64,000 nt of DNA from Alphaproteobacteria bacterium (GCA_021775965.1 JAJFGV010000071.1:1-64000), one strand, 5' to 3'. Shown: positions 46,008 to 56,569, counted from the first letter of the stretch. Translations and numbers: made by a program. The notes: a model not told the origin generated them from the letters alone.

Positions 46008-46721
46008 TTACGAAGAGGCCGCCACTATTCCCAATTCACGCGCTCTAAGCGCCGCCTGGGTTCTGTTCTTCGCCTCCAGTTTTCTGCACACACCTCTTAC
46101 ATGCAGCTTAACTGTGACCACTTGCAAATCCAGTTCGCGTGCAATTTCCTTGTTAGAAGCACCCCGCGCAAGATACGACAACACTTCCGTTTCGCGCGGC
46201 GTCAGCTGAACCACGGCCGAGCCGTCCATCTTACTTTGCGTTTCCTGAAGGCCACCATAGCCGTTACCATTAGAGCCACCGCTCTCCCCTTTGCCTTTCC
46301 CATTATAATGAGACGGCATAATAGCGTTGGTTTCATGATCAATTGGAACAAAACGCTCACCTGTCAAAACAAGTTGAATGGCTTTTAACAAAGCCTTGCC
46401 CGACAAAGTCTTGGGGAAATAACCGACAGCGCCAAGATCCATAGCAGCGTTTACGTCCTTTGTTTCCGCCACACCAGACATAAGCGCCACAGGAATATCA
46501 GGATAGTCATCACGCATCCGTTTAAACCCTTCCATGCCGTTCATCCCCGGCATGCGCAGATCAAGTAAAATAAGATCCTGCTCAGGTTTTTCTTTCATGA
46601 GATCTACCACCTCATAAAAATCCTTGGCCAGCGTTATATCGGATTCAGGCTCAGCCCTCTCGATATATTGCACCAATGCATCACGGAATAATGTGTGGTC
46701 GTCAGCGAGTAAAAGTTTCAT
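46008..46721 (-). CDS. NarL/FixJ-family response regulator with LuxR-type HTH
   Basis: 237 residues. The receiver domain has the acidic pair LLADDH, phospho-acceptor Asp54 in LILLDLRMPGMNG, and the conserved Lys in GYFPKTLSG. A Gly/Asn-rich linker (about 140-165) leads to the DNA-binding LTPRETEVLSYLARGASNKEIARELDLQVVTVKLHVRGVCRKL. Operon with the hybrid kinase gene; together they form a two-component system with unknown signal. The 135-bp region upstream to the transglycosylase stop contains A+T-rich sequence and no clear gene. Confidence 0.93.
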   Translation of the reverse strand: MKLLLADDHTLFRDALVQYIERAEPESDITLAKDFYEVVDLMKEKPEQDLILLDLRMPGMNGMEGFKRMRDDYPDIPVALMSGVAETKDVNAAMDLGAVGYFPKTLSGKALLKAIQLVLTGERFVPIDHETNAIMPSHYNGKGKGESGGSNGNGYGGLQETQSKMDGSAVVQLTPRETEVLSYLARGASNKEIARELDLQVVTVKLHVRGVCRKLEAKNRTQAALRARELGIVAASS

Positions 46722-46856
46722 TGCCCCAATTTCAATTTTATATAAGAAAAGAAGATCACCCTATACTTTAGTGTAACCGAAGGTTGATAATTTTGTGTAA
46801 ACAAAAATGGGGTGGTTTTCTTCGTATGCAGCCAAAAAAGTTAATAACTAAAGGGT

Positions 46857-48875
46857 CTACAGCCCCTGCCGCATCGCGATATATAAAGCCTCATCAGGTT
46901 TTTTTTGAATCCCTTTAAGGCGCAGGCGATACACATAGACCCCCTCCATCACCCGTTGGACATAGTTGCGGGTTTCATAAATCGGGATTGATTCAATCCA
47001 GTCGACCATATCAACTTCGCCAGTACGCGGATCACCAAACATTTTAACCCACTTATCAACCCGGCCCGGCCCGGCATTATAGGCCGCAATCGCCATCACA
47101 TAGGAGCCGTTAAAACGCGCGAGCATCTGGTCCAGATAACCAGTGCCAAGCTTAATGTTATGTGATGGATTTTCTGTTAGCCAGCTTGTCCGATGCTTCA
47201 TTCCTTTTTTACGCGCCACTTCTTTTGCCGTTGCCGGCATCAGCTGCATCAAGCCCAGTGCACCGGCCGGGCTAGTCGCTTTATAATCAAACATACTCTC
47301 TTGCCTAATCAATGAATGAACCAAAGACCATTCAAGAGAAATGCCTTGTAGTTTATTGGTAATAACCGGATAGGATTGGGACGTCAAAAACATCCCCTGC
47401 TTCGTAGCATTCTTCGCGATACGGATCGCATCATGGTAATGCTCCATATCCGCTGCCATTTCAGCCGCAAACCTATAGGCTTTTGGTGTTGCCTCACTTT
47501 TAACAAAAGTTTGAATAAAACGGCTGGCCTCTTTGCGCATACCGGCGTCGTGAAAAAGCTCCGCAGCCTGCACAAGCTCGGCTTTGTTAAAAGCGTTTTT
47601 ATCAGCGCTCGTAATCACCGGCGGCGCAGCGCTCTGTAGCTTATTTTTAAGTGATAACTCTCCCGCTGCCAACTGCCCGTAATACGTTGTCCGAGAAGCG
47701 GCGGCCCTTTGATACCACATCGCACTGGCTTCGTTCTGGCCCAAAGCCTTTGCCGCCCGCCCGGCCCAGTACGCCGCCCGCGCCTTACTAATAGGTGTTT
47801 TCACATTGCTATATAGGGCTTCAAAGCGTTGCAGCCCTTCAGTCGGGTTATCCAGAAAACGTAGTGCCATCCACCCGGCCAGCCATTCAGCCTGCGCGTA
47901 AGCAAAGCCGCTTTTCTGCATATGCTCTGTCGCCAAAAGATATGCGCTTTTATAGCTGCCCTTTTCCATCAAACGGCGGATAATGATATGACGTTCCTGC
48001 CACCACGCAGCTGGATTGTGAATTTTTTCCAATGGCGGGGCGTTGTGTAAAAGCTCCATCGCACTGACATCCAAATTCTTCTTTCGTCGCCAGCGCAGCC
48101 GCTCATAGAGCAAGCCCGGATCACTTTGCAACCGACGCGGCACCTGCGCTATCAACTCATTCACGCCCTTCTTCTTCTCAGCCAGTGCAATCCGCGCTTC
48201 GGTCAGCTGCGGATAACCATCACCCAGCACGCCGGCAATCGCACGAGCATTTTGGTAATGGCTTGCAAACAAGAGTGCGTCCATACGCCTTCTGTGATTA
48301 CCCCCATCCAGAAGGCCGCCATATTTTCGGTAAATTTGCCGCTGCTCATCGCGTGACATTGACAAGCTACTCACCCACCAATCGCCCAAATGTTTTTTGG
48401 CCTCTGCCCTACGGCCAGTCGCAATCAAGGCTCCCATATAACGATCCATACCGTCGGCCGTCAGCGGCTTATAATCATTAAACCATGTCACGACATCCTG
48501 GGGCGGCTGGTCCTTCGGCATGACATCCTCAGCCAGCAGGCGCAAACTCCTAATCCCCGGCCATTCAGGGTTTTGACGGATAAAATGGGCCAAACGGACG
48601 AATTTGGTGCTACCCCAGTTCTTTTTCGAACCTTTTGTAAAAACCAGCCAGTAATACAGCTTTGACGCCAGCGGATCTCTGGTTTGCGCAATCTTCTGCT
48701 CAGCCAGCTCCCAGCGACCCTGATTAATCGCCTGAATCGCCTGCAGGGTCTGCGCTCTATCCGCAGCCGTTTGCAGCCGCGCCACTGGCGTTTCCTTCGC
48801 ATTGGCAAAAGAAAGACCGAGAGCACAGATAATCAAAAACACAGCCAAAACAGCAGGTTTCTTGCTTTTCTTCAT
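46857..48875 (-). CDS. slt: soluble lytic murein transglycosylase (Slt70 type)
   Basis: 672 residues from the ATG at 48875; a longer frame would run through the divergent dapA gene. It starts with a signal peptide (KKPAVLAVFLIICALGLSFANA). The middle 400 residues are helical repeats of the Slt U-type superhelix. The catalytic domain at the C-terminus begins RQESMFDYKATSPAGALGLMQLMPATA (Glu526 is the acid catalyst) and contains AIAAYNAGPGRV. It cleaves MurNAc-GlcNAc bonds with 1,6-anhydro products in the periplasm. No clear ribosome site. It is 45 bp from dapA. Confidence 0.92.
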   Translation of the reverse strand: MKKSKKPAVLAVFLIICALGLSFANAKETPVARLQTAADRAQTLQAIQAINQGRWELAEQKIAQTRDPLASKLYYWLVFTKGSKKNWGSTKFVRLAHFIRQNPEWPGIRSLRLLAEDVMPKDQPPQDVVTWFNDYKPLTADGMDRYMGALIATGRRAEAKKHLGDWWVSSLSMSRDEQRQIYRKYGGLLDGGNHRRRMDALLFASHYQNARAIAGVLGDGYPQLTEARIALAEKKKGVNELIAQVPRRLQSDPGLLYERLRWRRKKNLDVSAMELLHNAPPLEKIHNPAAWWQERHIIIRRLMEKGSYKSAYLLATEHMQKSGFAYAQAEWLAGWMALRFLDNPTEGLQRFEALYSNVKTPISKARAAYWAGRAAKALGQNEASAMWYQRAAASRTTYYGQLAAGELSLKNKLQSAAPPVITSADKNAFNKAELVQAAELFHDAGMRKEASRFIQTFVKSEATPKAYRFAAEMAADMEHYHDAIRIAKNATKQGMFLTSQSYPVITNKLQGISLEWSLVHSLIRQESMFDYKATSPAGALGLMQLMPATAKEVARKKGMKHRTSWLTENPSHNIKLGTGYLDQMLARFNGSYVMAIAAYNAGPGRVDKWVKMFGDPRTGEVDMVDWIESIPIYETRNYVQRVMEGVYVYRLRLKGIQKKPDEALYIAMRQGL

Positions 48876-48920
48876 AAATATACGTATATTCTGCCCCACT
48901 TTGAATTTACGGAGAATACT

Positions 48921-49829
48921 ATGTTTAAAGGCGCTATTACCGCTCTGATCACCCCGTTTAAAGACGGCGAAATTGACTGGCCGGCTTTTGAAAGCCTTGT
49001 CGAATGGCAGGTGGAACAAGGCATTCACGGCCTGGTCCCCACTGGCACGACGGGCGAGTGCCCTACTCTGTCTCATGATGAACATATGGCTATTGTCCAG
49101 CGCTGCGTTGATGTCGTCAAGAAAAGAGTGCCTGTAATCGCCGGAACCGGCTCAAATTCAACGCGCGAAGCGATTGAATTGACGCAGCACGCAAAGGAAG
49201 CCGGCGCCGATGGCGCCCTGATCGTTACACCTTATTATAACAAGCCTACTCAGGAAGGCTTGATTGAACACTATAAAGCCATCCACGAGGCTGTGGATAT
49301 CCCGATTGTAATTTATAATATCCCGGGAAGATGCGTGATTGATATGAACGTTGAAACCATGGCAAAACTGGCTGAATTGCCGCGGATTGTTGGGGTAAAG
49401 GATGCAACAGGTGACCTGACCCGGCCATTGGCAACGACAAGCACATGCGGCACGGATTTCTGCCAGCTTTCCGGGGATGACATTACCGCCCCGGCTTTTC
49501 TGGCACAGGGCGGCCACGGCGTAATTTCCGTGATCTCCAATATTGCCCCGGCGGAATGCGCGGCGCTACAAAATGCCTGGGTTAATGGCGACAGCAAAAC
49601 ATTTGAAAAAATACGGGATCAATTGGCGCCACTGGGCACGGCCTTGTTTGTTGAAAGTAACCCTGCGCCGGTGAAATACGCCGCCAGCGTGCTCGGCCTG
49701 TGTACCGATCAGCTCCGCCGCCCTCTTTTACCGGCCAGTGATGGTGCCCGTAAAATCGTGGACAAAGCGATGGCACATGCTGGTTTGGGCCCTGCCAACT
49801 CTAACGGCAAAGCCAGCGCTGCCGGTTAA
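48921..49829 (+). CDS. dapA: 4-hydroxy-tetrahydrodipicolinate synthase
   Basis: 302 residues from the ATG at 48921 behind CGGAGA. It condenses pyruvate and aspartate semialdehyde, the first committed step of lysine and diaminopimelate synthesis. The TIM barrel motifs are clear: GLVPTGTTGECPTLS, the catalytic Tyr in YNIPGR, the Schiff-base Lys in IVGVKDATGD, GDDITAPAFLAQGGHGVISVISN and NPAPVKYAASVLG. The last 12 residues are a Ser/Ala/Gly tail. It is divergent from a murein hydrolase. Confidence 0.97.
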   Translation: MFKGAITALITPFKDGEIDWPAFESLVEWQVEQGIHGLVPTGTTGECPTLSHDEHMAIVQRCVDVVKKRVPVIAGTGSNSTREAIELTQHAKEAGADGALIVTPYYNKPTQEGLIEHYKAIHEAVDIPIVIYNIPGRCVIDMNVETMAKLAELPRIVGVKDATGDLTRPLATTSTCGTDFCQLSGDDITAPAFLAQGGHGVISVISNIAPAECAALQNAWVNGDSKTFEKIRDQLAPLGTALFVESNPAPVKYAASVLGLCTDQLRRPLLPASDGARKIVDKAMAHAGLGPANSNGKASAAG

Positions 49830-49884
49830 AGAACTTTTATGTTATTCTATATATTGGGGACACATTGGTTTAATGTGTCCCTGT

Positions 49885-49899
49885 TTAAATTGTGGTTAA
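49885..49899. promoter_or_regulatory. CtrA-type box before smpB
   Basis: TTAA-ATTGTGG-TTAA is an exact CtrA consensus, ending six bases before the smpB start codon, so it overlaps the ribosome-site region and probably the transcribed leader. A site there would block rather than activate. Chance occurrence cannot be excluded. Confidence 0.35.
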
Positions 49900-49905
49900 G
49901 AAACA

Positions 49906-50406
49906 ATGGCTAGTAAAAAGAAAGACAAGAAATCCGGCATGATCTCGACCAACCAGACGGTGGCCGACAATAAGCGCGCACGCTTTGATTATGCTGTTGA
50001 AGACAAATTTGAGGCCGGGATTATGCTTGTCGGCACGGAAGTCAAATCCCTGCGTATGGGTCAATGCACAATTAGGGAAGCTCATGTTGGGCCCAAAGCC
50101 GGTGAGATATGGATTTTCAATCTTCATATCCCCGAATACCAACAAGCCGGGCCAAAAATGCAGCACGATCCAAAGCGCCCACGCAAATTGCTACTGCATA
50201 AACGTGAGACCGATAAATTGCTCGGGGCCGTCAATCGCGAGGGTTACACAATTGTCCCTCTGCGGCTTTTCTTTAATGGGCGGGGCCTCGCCAAAATTGA
50301 AATCGCTCTGGCCAAAGGTAAAAAAGAACACGACAAACGCGAAACCATCAAAAAACGGGACTGGGGCAAACAGAAGCAAAGATTGCTGAAAACGTCCAAG
50401 AGCTAA
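49906..50406 (+). CDS. smpB: SsrA-binding protein
   Basis: 166 residues. SmpB binds tmRNA and brings it to stalled ribosomes. Conserved parts: [104 protein letters not shown]. The tail with [12 protein letters not shown] is basic. The tmRNA gene itself is not in this window. The 3' end overlaps corA on the other strand by four bases. A CtrA-type box is just upstream. Confidence 0.97.
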   Translation: MASKKKDKKSGMISTNQTVADNKRARFDYAVEDKFEAGIMLVGTEVKSLRMGQCTIREAHVGPKAGEIWIFNLHIPEYQQAGPKMQHDPKRPRKLLLHKRETDKLLGAVNREGYTIVPLRLFFNGRGLAKIEIALAKGKKEHDKRETIKKRDWGKQKQRLLKTSKS

Positions 50407-51494
50407 GGTTTTTTTCTGCCGCTACCAAGCCAGCCAAGACTGCGGAAATAAAGCAACATCCCCATCCCCACCAGCGCCATCACCGAAAGGAGAATAGGAT
50501 AGCCATAGGGCGAGCTGAGCTCGGGCATATTATAGGGTGAAGAACTGTCGAAATTCATACCGTAAATCCCGGCAAGAAATCCAAGTGGCATAAAGATGGT
50601 CGCAATAATGGTAAGAACTTTCATGACCTCATTCATCTTGTTGCTGATTGAGGATAAATACAAATCAGTCAGGCCGGAAATGCGTTCGCGGTAATTCTCA
50701 AGGATATCCAAAACCTGAATAACATGATCCTGACAGTCGCGTAAAAATACCGATGTTTCTGAATTCACCAAATCATGTTCACCCGCGGTCAAATTACCAA
50801 TCGCTTCACGCAATGGCCAGATGCAATGACGCAGCAACTGTAATTCGCGCTTGATCCTATATACCTCCTCCATCATTTTTTGAGTTGGGTTGTTTAAAAT
50901 ACGCTCTTCCAGCGAATCTAGCCTGTCGCTATAAAGCTCCAGCACCGGGAAATAGCCATCGACCACCGCATCCATTAAGGCATAAACAAGATAATCGGGC
51001 CGCGCCATGCGGATGCGCGGGCGGCCCTTGCGAATACGCTCACGGACCGGCTCAAAGACATCACCCGGACGCTCCTGAAATGTCAGAACAAAGTTTTTAC
51101 CGAGGAATAAAGAAACCTGCTCTAGCGCATGAGAATCACCTTCGCATACCGCCATACGAAAAACAGCGAACAAACAGTTCTCAAACTCCTCAACTTTGGC
51201 TCGCTGGGGAATATGCACGACATCTTCGAGTGCTAGCGGGTGTATATTAAATTGCTGCCCAAGTTTCTCAATTAAATTGACATCGGCCAGCCCACTGACA
51301 TTAATCCAGACCAGCGGCCATTTATCTAAAAGCGCTGGAATATCCTCAACCGAACCAAAAGCAATCTCTTCAAGGTTCTCAGGACCGTAACAAATAATCT
51401 GTGCCTCAGGGGCAAGAGCTCCCTCCGGAGCCTCTAGCGTTCCGGGAGCACCGCCGGGTTTATAGCCCTGCCTACTGAGTAATTTGGTCTTCAA
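50403..51494 (-). CDS. corA: CorA-family magnesium/cobalt transporter
   Basis: 363 residues. The long N-terminal cytoplasmic funnel is followed by two C-terminal helices with the family signature YGMNFD between them ([15 protein letters not shown]) and a final [22 protein letters not shown]. It forms pentameric Mg2+ channels in the inner membrane. The gene lies 15 bp downstream of recA on the same strand; a joint transcript is possible. Confidence 0.95.
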   Translation of the reverse strand: MKTKLLSRQGYKPGGAPGTLEAPEGALAPEAQIICYGPENLEEIAFGSVEDIPALLDKWPLVWINVSGLADVNLIEKLGQQFNIHPLALEDVVHIPQRAKVEEFENCLFAVFRMAVCEGDSHALEQVSLFLGKNFVLTFQERPGDVFEPVRERIRKGRPRIRMARPDYLVYALMDAVVDGYFPVLELYSDRLDSLEERILNNPTQKMMEEVYRIKRELQLLRHCIWPLREAIGNLTAGEHDLVNSETSVFLRDCQDHVIQVLDILENYRERISGLTDLYLSSISNKMNEVMKVLTIIATIFMPLGFLAGIYGMNFDSSSPYNMPELSSPYGYPILLSVMALVGMGMLLYFRSLGWLGSGRKKP

Positions 51495-51509
51495 ACAGTC
51501 CTCTGCTTA

Positions 51510-52658
51510 TTAGCTGGCCTTTTTCTTCTTAGGCGCATCATCGATCCCATCATTGGCTGTGTCTTCAGCCGCATCCTCTGCAGCCTTTTCAGCCGCCTCG
51601 GGTCCGGCAAGCAAAGCCTCGGAGAGCAACCCGGCATTGGCACGAATTTGTCCGTCAAGCTTGGCGGCCACTTCAGGGTTTTCCTTCAGGAATGCCTTGG
51701 AGTTTTCACGGCCCTGGCCAATACGTTGCCCATCGTAGGAAAACCACGACCCCGATTTTTCCACGAGATTGCCCGCAACACCAAGATCGAGAAGCTCACC
51801 CATTCTGGATATTCCTACGCCATACATAATATCAAACTCGACCTGACGGAATGGCGGCGCCATTTTGTTCTTCACGACCTTAACGCGAGTCTGGTTACCA
51901 ACCACTTCATCCTTGTCCTTGATCGCACCAATGCGGCGAATATCAAGGCGCACGGAAGAGTAAAACTTCAGCGCATTACCACCGGTTGTGGTTTCGGGCG
52001 AGCCGAACATCACACCAATTTTCATCCTGATCTGGTTGATAAAGATAACCGTTGTGCGGGATTTTGAAATCGATCCGGTAAGCTTGCGCAAAGCCTGCGA
52101 CATTAATCTCGCCTGCAGACCAACATGATGATCGCCCATCTCGCCTTCGAGCTCAGCACGCGGCACCAGCGCCGCCACAGAGTCAATCACCAGTACATCG
52201 AGCGCACCTGACCTTACAAGCGTGTCGACAATCTCCAAAGCCTGTTCCCCCGCATCGGGCTGCGAGATCAAAAGATTATCAACATCAACGCCAAGCTTTT
52301 TGGCGTAACCTGGATCGAGCGCATGTTCGGCATCGACAATGGCGCAGGTGCCACCTGTCTTTTGCGCCTCGGCAATTACATGCAACGCCAATGTCGTTTT
52401 ACCGGAACTCTCGGGCCCGTAAATTTCAACAATCCGTCCACGCGGCACACCGCCGATCCCAAGCCCGATATCGAGCCCGATCGAACCGGTGGAGATCGAC
52501 TCAACCTCCATCGGATTGTGCTCTCCATTGAGCTTCATTATTGAGCCTTTACCAAAGGCCCTTTCAATCTGTGAAAGCGCGGCATCGAGCGCCTTTTCCT
52601 TGTCGGCAGAATTTTGTGTTTTCATCTGATCACCTGCTCTGATTGGTGTGACTGACAT
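51510..52658 (-). CDS. recA: recombinase RecA
   Basis: 382 residues. It forms filaments on ssDNA for strand exchange and stimulates LexA self-cleavage. Walker A is [13 protein letters not shown] (about 79-91), Walker [15 protein letters not shown]; the L1/L2 loops include [21 protein letters not shown] and [24 protein letters not shown]. The acidic C-terminal tail ends in KKKKAS. AAGGGG lies upstream of the ATG. A perfect LexA box lies 113-127 bp upstream, so SOS control is likely. Confidence 0.98.
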   Translation of the reverse strand: MSVTPIRAGDQMKTQNSADKEKALDAALSQIERAFGKGSIMKLNGEHNPMEVESISTGSIGLDIGLGIGGVPRGRIVEIYGPESSGKTTLALHVIAEAQKTGGTCAIVDAEHALDPGYAKKLGVDVDNLLISQPDAGEQALEIVDTLVRSGALDVLVIDSVAALVPRAELEGEMGDHHVGLQARLMSQALRKLTGSISKSRTTVIFINQIRMKIGVMFGSPETTTGGNALKFYSSVRLDIRRIGAIKDKDEVVGNQTRVKVVKNKMAPPFRQVEFDIMYGVGISRMGELLDLGVAGNLVEKSGSWFSYDGQRIGQGRENSKAFLKENPEVAAKLDGQIRANAGLLSEALLAGPEAAEKAAEDAAEDTANDGIDDAPKKKKAS

Positions 52659-52770
52659 AATATTTCCCCTTTCTTTGCATTGTTTAGGTCACCAGCGCAA
52701 ACAATTCCGCGCCTTCACAAAACCTTATACACATTACTGTACATGGTTTGTTCTCACGGTCAAGAGAAAA

Positions 52771-52785
52771 GAACAAGATAGGAAC
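52771..52785. promoter_or_regulatory. LexA (SOS) box upstream of recA
   Basis: GAAC-AAGATAG-GAAC is an exact match to the alphaproteobacterial LexA site GAAC-N7-GAAC. It is 113 bp upstream of the recA start codon and lies between recA and cckA. It supports SOS induction of recA and suggests that lexA elsewhere in the genome has the same site. Confidence 0.7.
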
Positions 52786-52789
52786 ACAC

Positions 52790-55300
52790 TTATTCCTCCA
52801 GCACTTCCTTAACCTTGGCTGCCAACTGTTTCAGGGTAAACGGCTTAGGCAGAAAATAAATATTCTCCCCCATATGATCCTTTAATTTGTCTTCGGTATA
52901 GCCGGAGATGAAGATGATTTTGAGGTCGGGGCTGTCCTGTCTGATTCGCTGCGCCAGGGTCGGCCCGTCCATATTCGGCATCACCACATCGGTAATCAAA
53001 AGATCAATCGGCTCTTTTTCTTTTTCAAGAACCGCAAGCGCTGCTTCGCCGCAATCAGCAGCCAGAACCTCATAACCTTTATTGGTCATGGCGCGCTGGG
53101 AGAACGTGCGCACAGCATCTTCATCCTCGACCAGCAATATCCGCTCAGAGCCAGTTAAATCCTGCGACTTGCTTTCGTCGGGCTCCATCTCCTCTTCAAC
53201 GTCCTCTTCTTCGGCCTCATTGGAGCGCGGTAGATAAATCGAAAAGACCGCACCTTTCTTCGGCTTGCTCTCCACATGAAGATAACCGCCGGTCTGGCGG
53301 ATAATCCCGTAAACGGTCGCCAGCCCAAGGCCAGTGCCGTGACCGACTTCCTTTGTGGTAAAGAATGGCTCGAATATCCGCTCCATCACATCTTTGGTCA
53401 TACCGCTACCGGTATCGCTGACTTTAATGACAGTCCAGTGACCGGCCGGCATTTCCTCCGGGCCCAAATCTTTAGGCTTTTTATTAGTAAAGTTCTCTGT
53501 CGCAATTGTCAGCTTGCCATTGCCATCCATCGCATCGCGCGCATTGACAGCGAGATTGATAAAAACCTGCTCCATCTGCCCTTCATCGACCTTGACCAAG
53601 CCAAGATCCTGCCCGTGAACGAGATCAAGATCGATGCTGGCACCAATCAGGCGACGCAAAAGATGCGACAGCTCGGTGATAATATCGGTAATATCCTGCA
53701 CTTTCGGCCGCAAGGTTTGCTGACGTGAAAACGCCAGAAGCTGACGCACAAGATTGGCGGCACGGTTAGAGTTCTGCTTGATCTGCATAATATCCGCAAA
53801 GGATGGGTCGCCAGGCTTGTGGCGCAAAAGAAGCAAATCAGAGAAGCCTATAATAGCAGTGAGAAGATTGTTAAAGTCGTGAGCAATACCACCGGCCAGC
53901 TGACCAATACCCTGCATTTTCTGACCCTGCACGAACTGTGCCTCCAGTGATTTTTGTTCGGTCAAATCGATAAAGTGCAATACCGTGCTGTCGCTTTCTT
54001 TAAATCGTCGCCCGTGCATCTGCGCAACAACCTCGCCACTCTTGCCTTTCAGGGTAATTTCCAGCGGCGCTTCCATCTGCTGGCCCTGTTTGATCTGATC
54101 AACAGCCGACACAAGCAATTCACTATCTTCATCCTCTCTTCCGATGAAGTTTTCAAAGTTTTTCTCTTCAACTTCAGTAATCCCCAGACCCAACATATTT
54201 GCGAATTCACTATTGCAATCTTTGATGATGCCACCCTGATCGATAAGAATAATGCCAAGCGGCGCTTCTTCGAAGAATCTCTGAAAACGATCTTCCGATG
54301 CCTTCAATGCCTTGTACATTTCGTGCTCGGACGTTAGATCATTGACCACAGCCCGGGTGCGTACCCGCCCGCCATTCTCCTGCACGACAATCTGGTTGAT
54401 CGAGGCCAAAAAACTTTTGCCGCCAGGGCCTTTCATCTTTATTTCGACCACCTGGCGGCGCCCGCCCTTTTGGATCAAATCGTAAGGCGCTGCATTTTCC
54501 GGCGGATCGAGAAGATAAGTATGCAACACCCCTTGCTTGAGGAGCGTTTGCAGATCGTCGCCAACCCAACGTGCAAAAGTGGCATTAGCAAAGACAAACC
54601 GGCCGTTTTCATCAAGAGAGAAAAACCCGACCGGCGCATTGTCGGTGAAATCAATCAGCTTTTCCCGCTCTTCGCGGATGGCCCTATCAACTGTATGCTT
54701 TTCGGTGACATCTTCGACACGCCAATGAATAAACCCGGCATGCCCGGCCACAGGCTGCGCGACAACAACATACCAACCAGTGCGGCGTTCATCATTGGAA
54801 AACAACTCAATGGAATCGGTAAGTCCACGATGCGCCTGATCTGCTAGCGTTCGGAAATGCGCCATCGCCTCTTCATTGTTTTGAAACAGCTTTATCAAAG
54901 TTTGATAATCAGGTGGCCCCATATCACCGCAGAGCTTCCTAAACTTTTCATTCGCATAGACCGTATTGTCAGCGCTGTTGGTGATAAGCCTTGCGCCACG
55001 CGAACCTGCAAGAACTTCTTTTAAAAGGCCCAGTTCTTTTTCCTGCGTAGAATGTATGGAATAGGAGCGATAAATAACAACCACAACCAGCACCAACAGT
55101 AAAACTGACATCACCATCATTTTTGCTGTCATTTCATCAATGCGGGTTATGGTCGTGATAAACAGGAAAATTCCAATATTCAGACACAGCACCATGACAG
55201 CCAGAAACCCTGCATAGCGGTTTTTGTTTTTGGTTTGATGCGAAGCCGATCCGGCTCCCTTGTGATGGCGGGCAATAAACTCCGCGTGGTCAATTTTCAT
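52790..55300 (-). CDS. cckA: CckA hybrid histidine kinase/phosphatase
   Basis: 836 residues. Two N-terminal helices (about 33-52 and 60-77) anchor it in the membrane. Three PAS-like parts follow (about 100-200, 215-325, 335-450). The HisKA domain has His474 in KMQGIGQLAGGIAHDFNNLLTAIIGFSDLLLL and KQNSNRAANLVRQLLAFSRQQTL, which is the CckA signature. ATPase motifs are N587, SDTGSGM and GTGLGLATVYGI, and the receiver Asp is D771 (LLITDVVMPNMDG). CckA passes phosphate through ChpT to CtrA and CpdR; neither gene is in the window. It lies downstream of flhB on the same strand, 62 bp apart. Confidence 0.93.
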   Translation of the reverse strand: MKIDHAEFIARHHKGAGSASHQTKNKNRYAGFLAVMVLCLNIGIFLFITTITRIDEMTAKMMVMSVLLLVLVVVVIYRSYSIHSTQEKELGLLKEVLAGSRGARLITNSADNTVYANEKFRKLCGDMGPPDYQTLIKLFQNNEEAMAHFRTLADQAHRGLTDSIELFSNDERRTGWYVVVAQPVAGHAGFIHWRVEDVTEKHTVDRAIREEREKLIDFTDNAPVGFFSLDENGRFVFANATFARWVGDDLQTLLKQGVLHTYLLDPPENAAPYDLIQKGGRRQVVEIKMKGPGGKSFLASINQIVVQENGGRVRTRAVVNDLTSEHEMYKALKASEDRFQRFFEEAPLGIILIDQGGIIKDCNSEFANMLGLGITEVEEKNFENFIGREDEDSELLVSAVDQIKQGQQMEAPLEITLKGKSGEVVAQMHGRRFKESDSTVLHFIDLTEQKSLEAQFVQGQKMQGIGQLAGGIAHDFNNLLTAIIGFSDLLLLRHKPGDPSFADIMQIKQNSNRAANLVRQLLAFSRQQTLRPKVQDITDIITELSHLLRRLIGASIDLDLVHGQDLGLVKVDEGQMEQVFINLAVNARDAMDGNGKLTIATENFTNKKPKDLGPEEMPAGHWTVIKVSDTGSGMTKDVMERIFEPFFTTKEVGHGTGLGLATVYGIIRQTGGYLHVESKPKKGAVFSIYLPRSNEAEEEDVEEEMEPDESKSQDLTGSERILLVEDEDAVRTFSQRAMTNKGYEVLAADCGEAALAVLEKEKEPIDLLITDVVMPNMDGPTLAQRIRQDSPDLKIIFISGYTEDKLKDHMGENIYFLPKPFTLKQLAAKVKEVLEE

Positions 55301-55362
55301 CCCATTAGGATGCCATAAATGGCCAAAAAATGACAGGATTTAGGGTGCCAACAGCCTAAAGC

Positions 55363-56436
55363 TTAATGGAGTTTGCCTTTGCGCTTAAAGACGTAAGATA
55401 TAACCTCAGCGACAGCCTGATAATGATCAGCTGGGATGATTTGATCGACATCCACCACATCGTATAAAGCACGCGCCAACGGCTTATTCTCGAACAATTC
55501 AACATCATTTTCCTTTGCCACTTCACGAATACGCAGCGCCAGATCATCAATCCCTTTGGCCACGCAGCGTGGCGCTTCCATGGCTTCGGGGTCATATTTA
55601 AGAGCAATGGAATAATGCGTCGGGTTGGTGATGACAACATCGGCTTCGGGCACTGCCTGCATCATGCGCTGCCTTGCACGCTCGGTCCTGAGTTGCCGCA
55701 GCCGTGCTTTAACATGCGGATCACCCTCGGTTTGTTTGTACTCGTCCTTGAGCTCCTGTTTGGTCATACGCATTTTCTTTTGATTTTCCATGCGCTGATA
55801 AACCAGGTCAATCACGGCAACAACCAGAAGAACAACCAGAATACCGGCCATCATCTTGACAATAAGACCCTGCAATTCACCCAGAACCTGAATCACAGGC
55901 ATACCGATTAAATGCTCGAGCTGTCCGTAATACGGATAGATAATGATCGCGCTAACCCCGCCGATAATGGTGATCTTCAAAATCCCCTTGGCAAATTCCA
56001 TCAGCGAGCGCGTCGAAAACAAACGCGAGAATCCTTTGATCGGTGAAATTTTACTTAAAGAAGGCTTGATTGATTCAGGCGCCCAAAGCGGCCCAACTTG
56101 TATAAACGGCCCAAGAAAAGCAGCGGTCATTAACACAATAAACGGCAGCGCCAAAATGCCGATCACCTTCATATAGGCACCACCCAAAATAACGTGCAGC
56201 CCACCCGGCGTTGGCGGAAAATCATGGGAATGTTCGATATAGGCTTTCATAAGGTTTTTTAGATCGCCCAGAACCGGGCCAGCCACAGCGGCGATCAAAA
56301 TCGTTCCGGCCAAAAGCATCACCCAGTTATTAATCTCACGCGATAAACCCACCTGCCCCTTTTTGCGCGCCTGCTCGATCTTTTTCGGGGTCGGTTCTTC
56401 GGTTTTCTGGGAATCGTCTGGTTGATCGTCGCTCAT
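55363..56436 (-). CDS. flhB: flagellar export switch protein FlhB
   Basis: 357 residues. Four membrane helices (residues about 30-220) are followed by the cytoplasmic domain with the autocleavage site NPTH (in ADVVITNPTHYSIALKY, about residue 265). Cleavage at this site switches export from rod-hook to filament substrates. The C-terminus FENKPLARALYDVVDVDQIIPADHYQAVAEVISYVFKRKG has a close partial copy elsewhere in this cluster (gene at 59214). In the flagellar set on the minus strand it is last; a plus-strand gene lies between fliR and flhB. Confidence 0.96.
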   Translation of the reverse strand: MSDDQPDDSQKTEEPTPKKIEQARKKGQVGLSREINNWVMLLAGTILIAAVAGPVLGDLKNLMKAYIEHSHDFPPTPGGLHVILGGAYMKVIGILALPFIVLMTAAFLGPFIQVGPLWAPESIKPSLSKISPIKGFSRLFSTRSLMEFAKGILKITIIGGVSAIIIYPYYGQLEHLIGMPVIQVLGELQGLIVKMMAGILVVLLVVAVIDLVYQRMENQKKMRMTKQELKDEYKQTEGDPHVKARLRQLRTERARQRMMQAVPEADVVITNPTHYSIALKYDPEAMEAPRCVAKGIDDLALRIREVAKENDVELFENKPLARALYDVVDVDQIIPADHYQAVAEVISYVFKRKGKLH

Positions 56437-56504
56437 AGATTCATGTTATCACATAAGCCTTAAACAAGAATGTGCATAAGGCGTAGATTTTTTAACATCT
56501 TTTT

Positions 56505-56534
56505 TTGACGCTCTTTGTCTGCTTATGGTATGTT
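56505..56534 (+). promoter_or_regulatory. promoter of the small exported protein gene
   Basis: TTGACG (56505-56510), 18-bp spacer, TATGTT (56529-56534), about 36 bp before the start at 56570. Good -35, fair -10. Confidence 0.45.
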
Positions 56535-56569
56535 CCATATTACCACTACAAAATTGAGAGGAGTTCCTA

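Noticed and set aside
48684-48920. N-terminal extension of dapA
   Set aside because: It lies antisense to slt; the ATG at 48921 has a ribosome site and matches the family start.
48876-49085. Long N-terminal extension of the lytic transglycosylase
   Set aside because: It would run antisense through dapA, and the ATG at 48875 opens a normal signal peptide.
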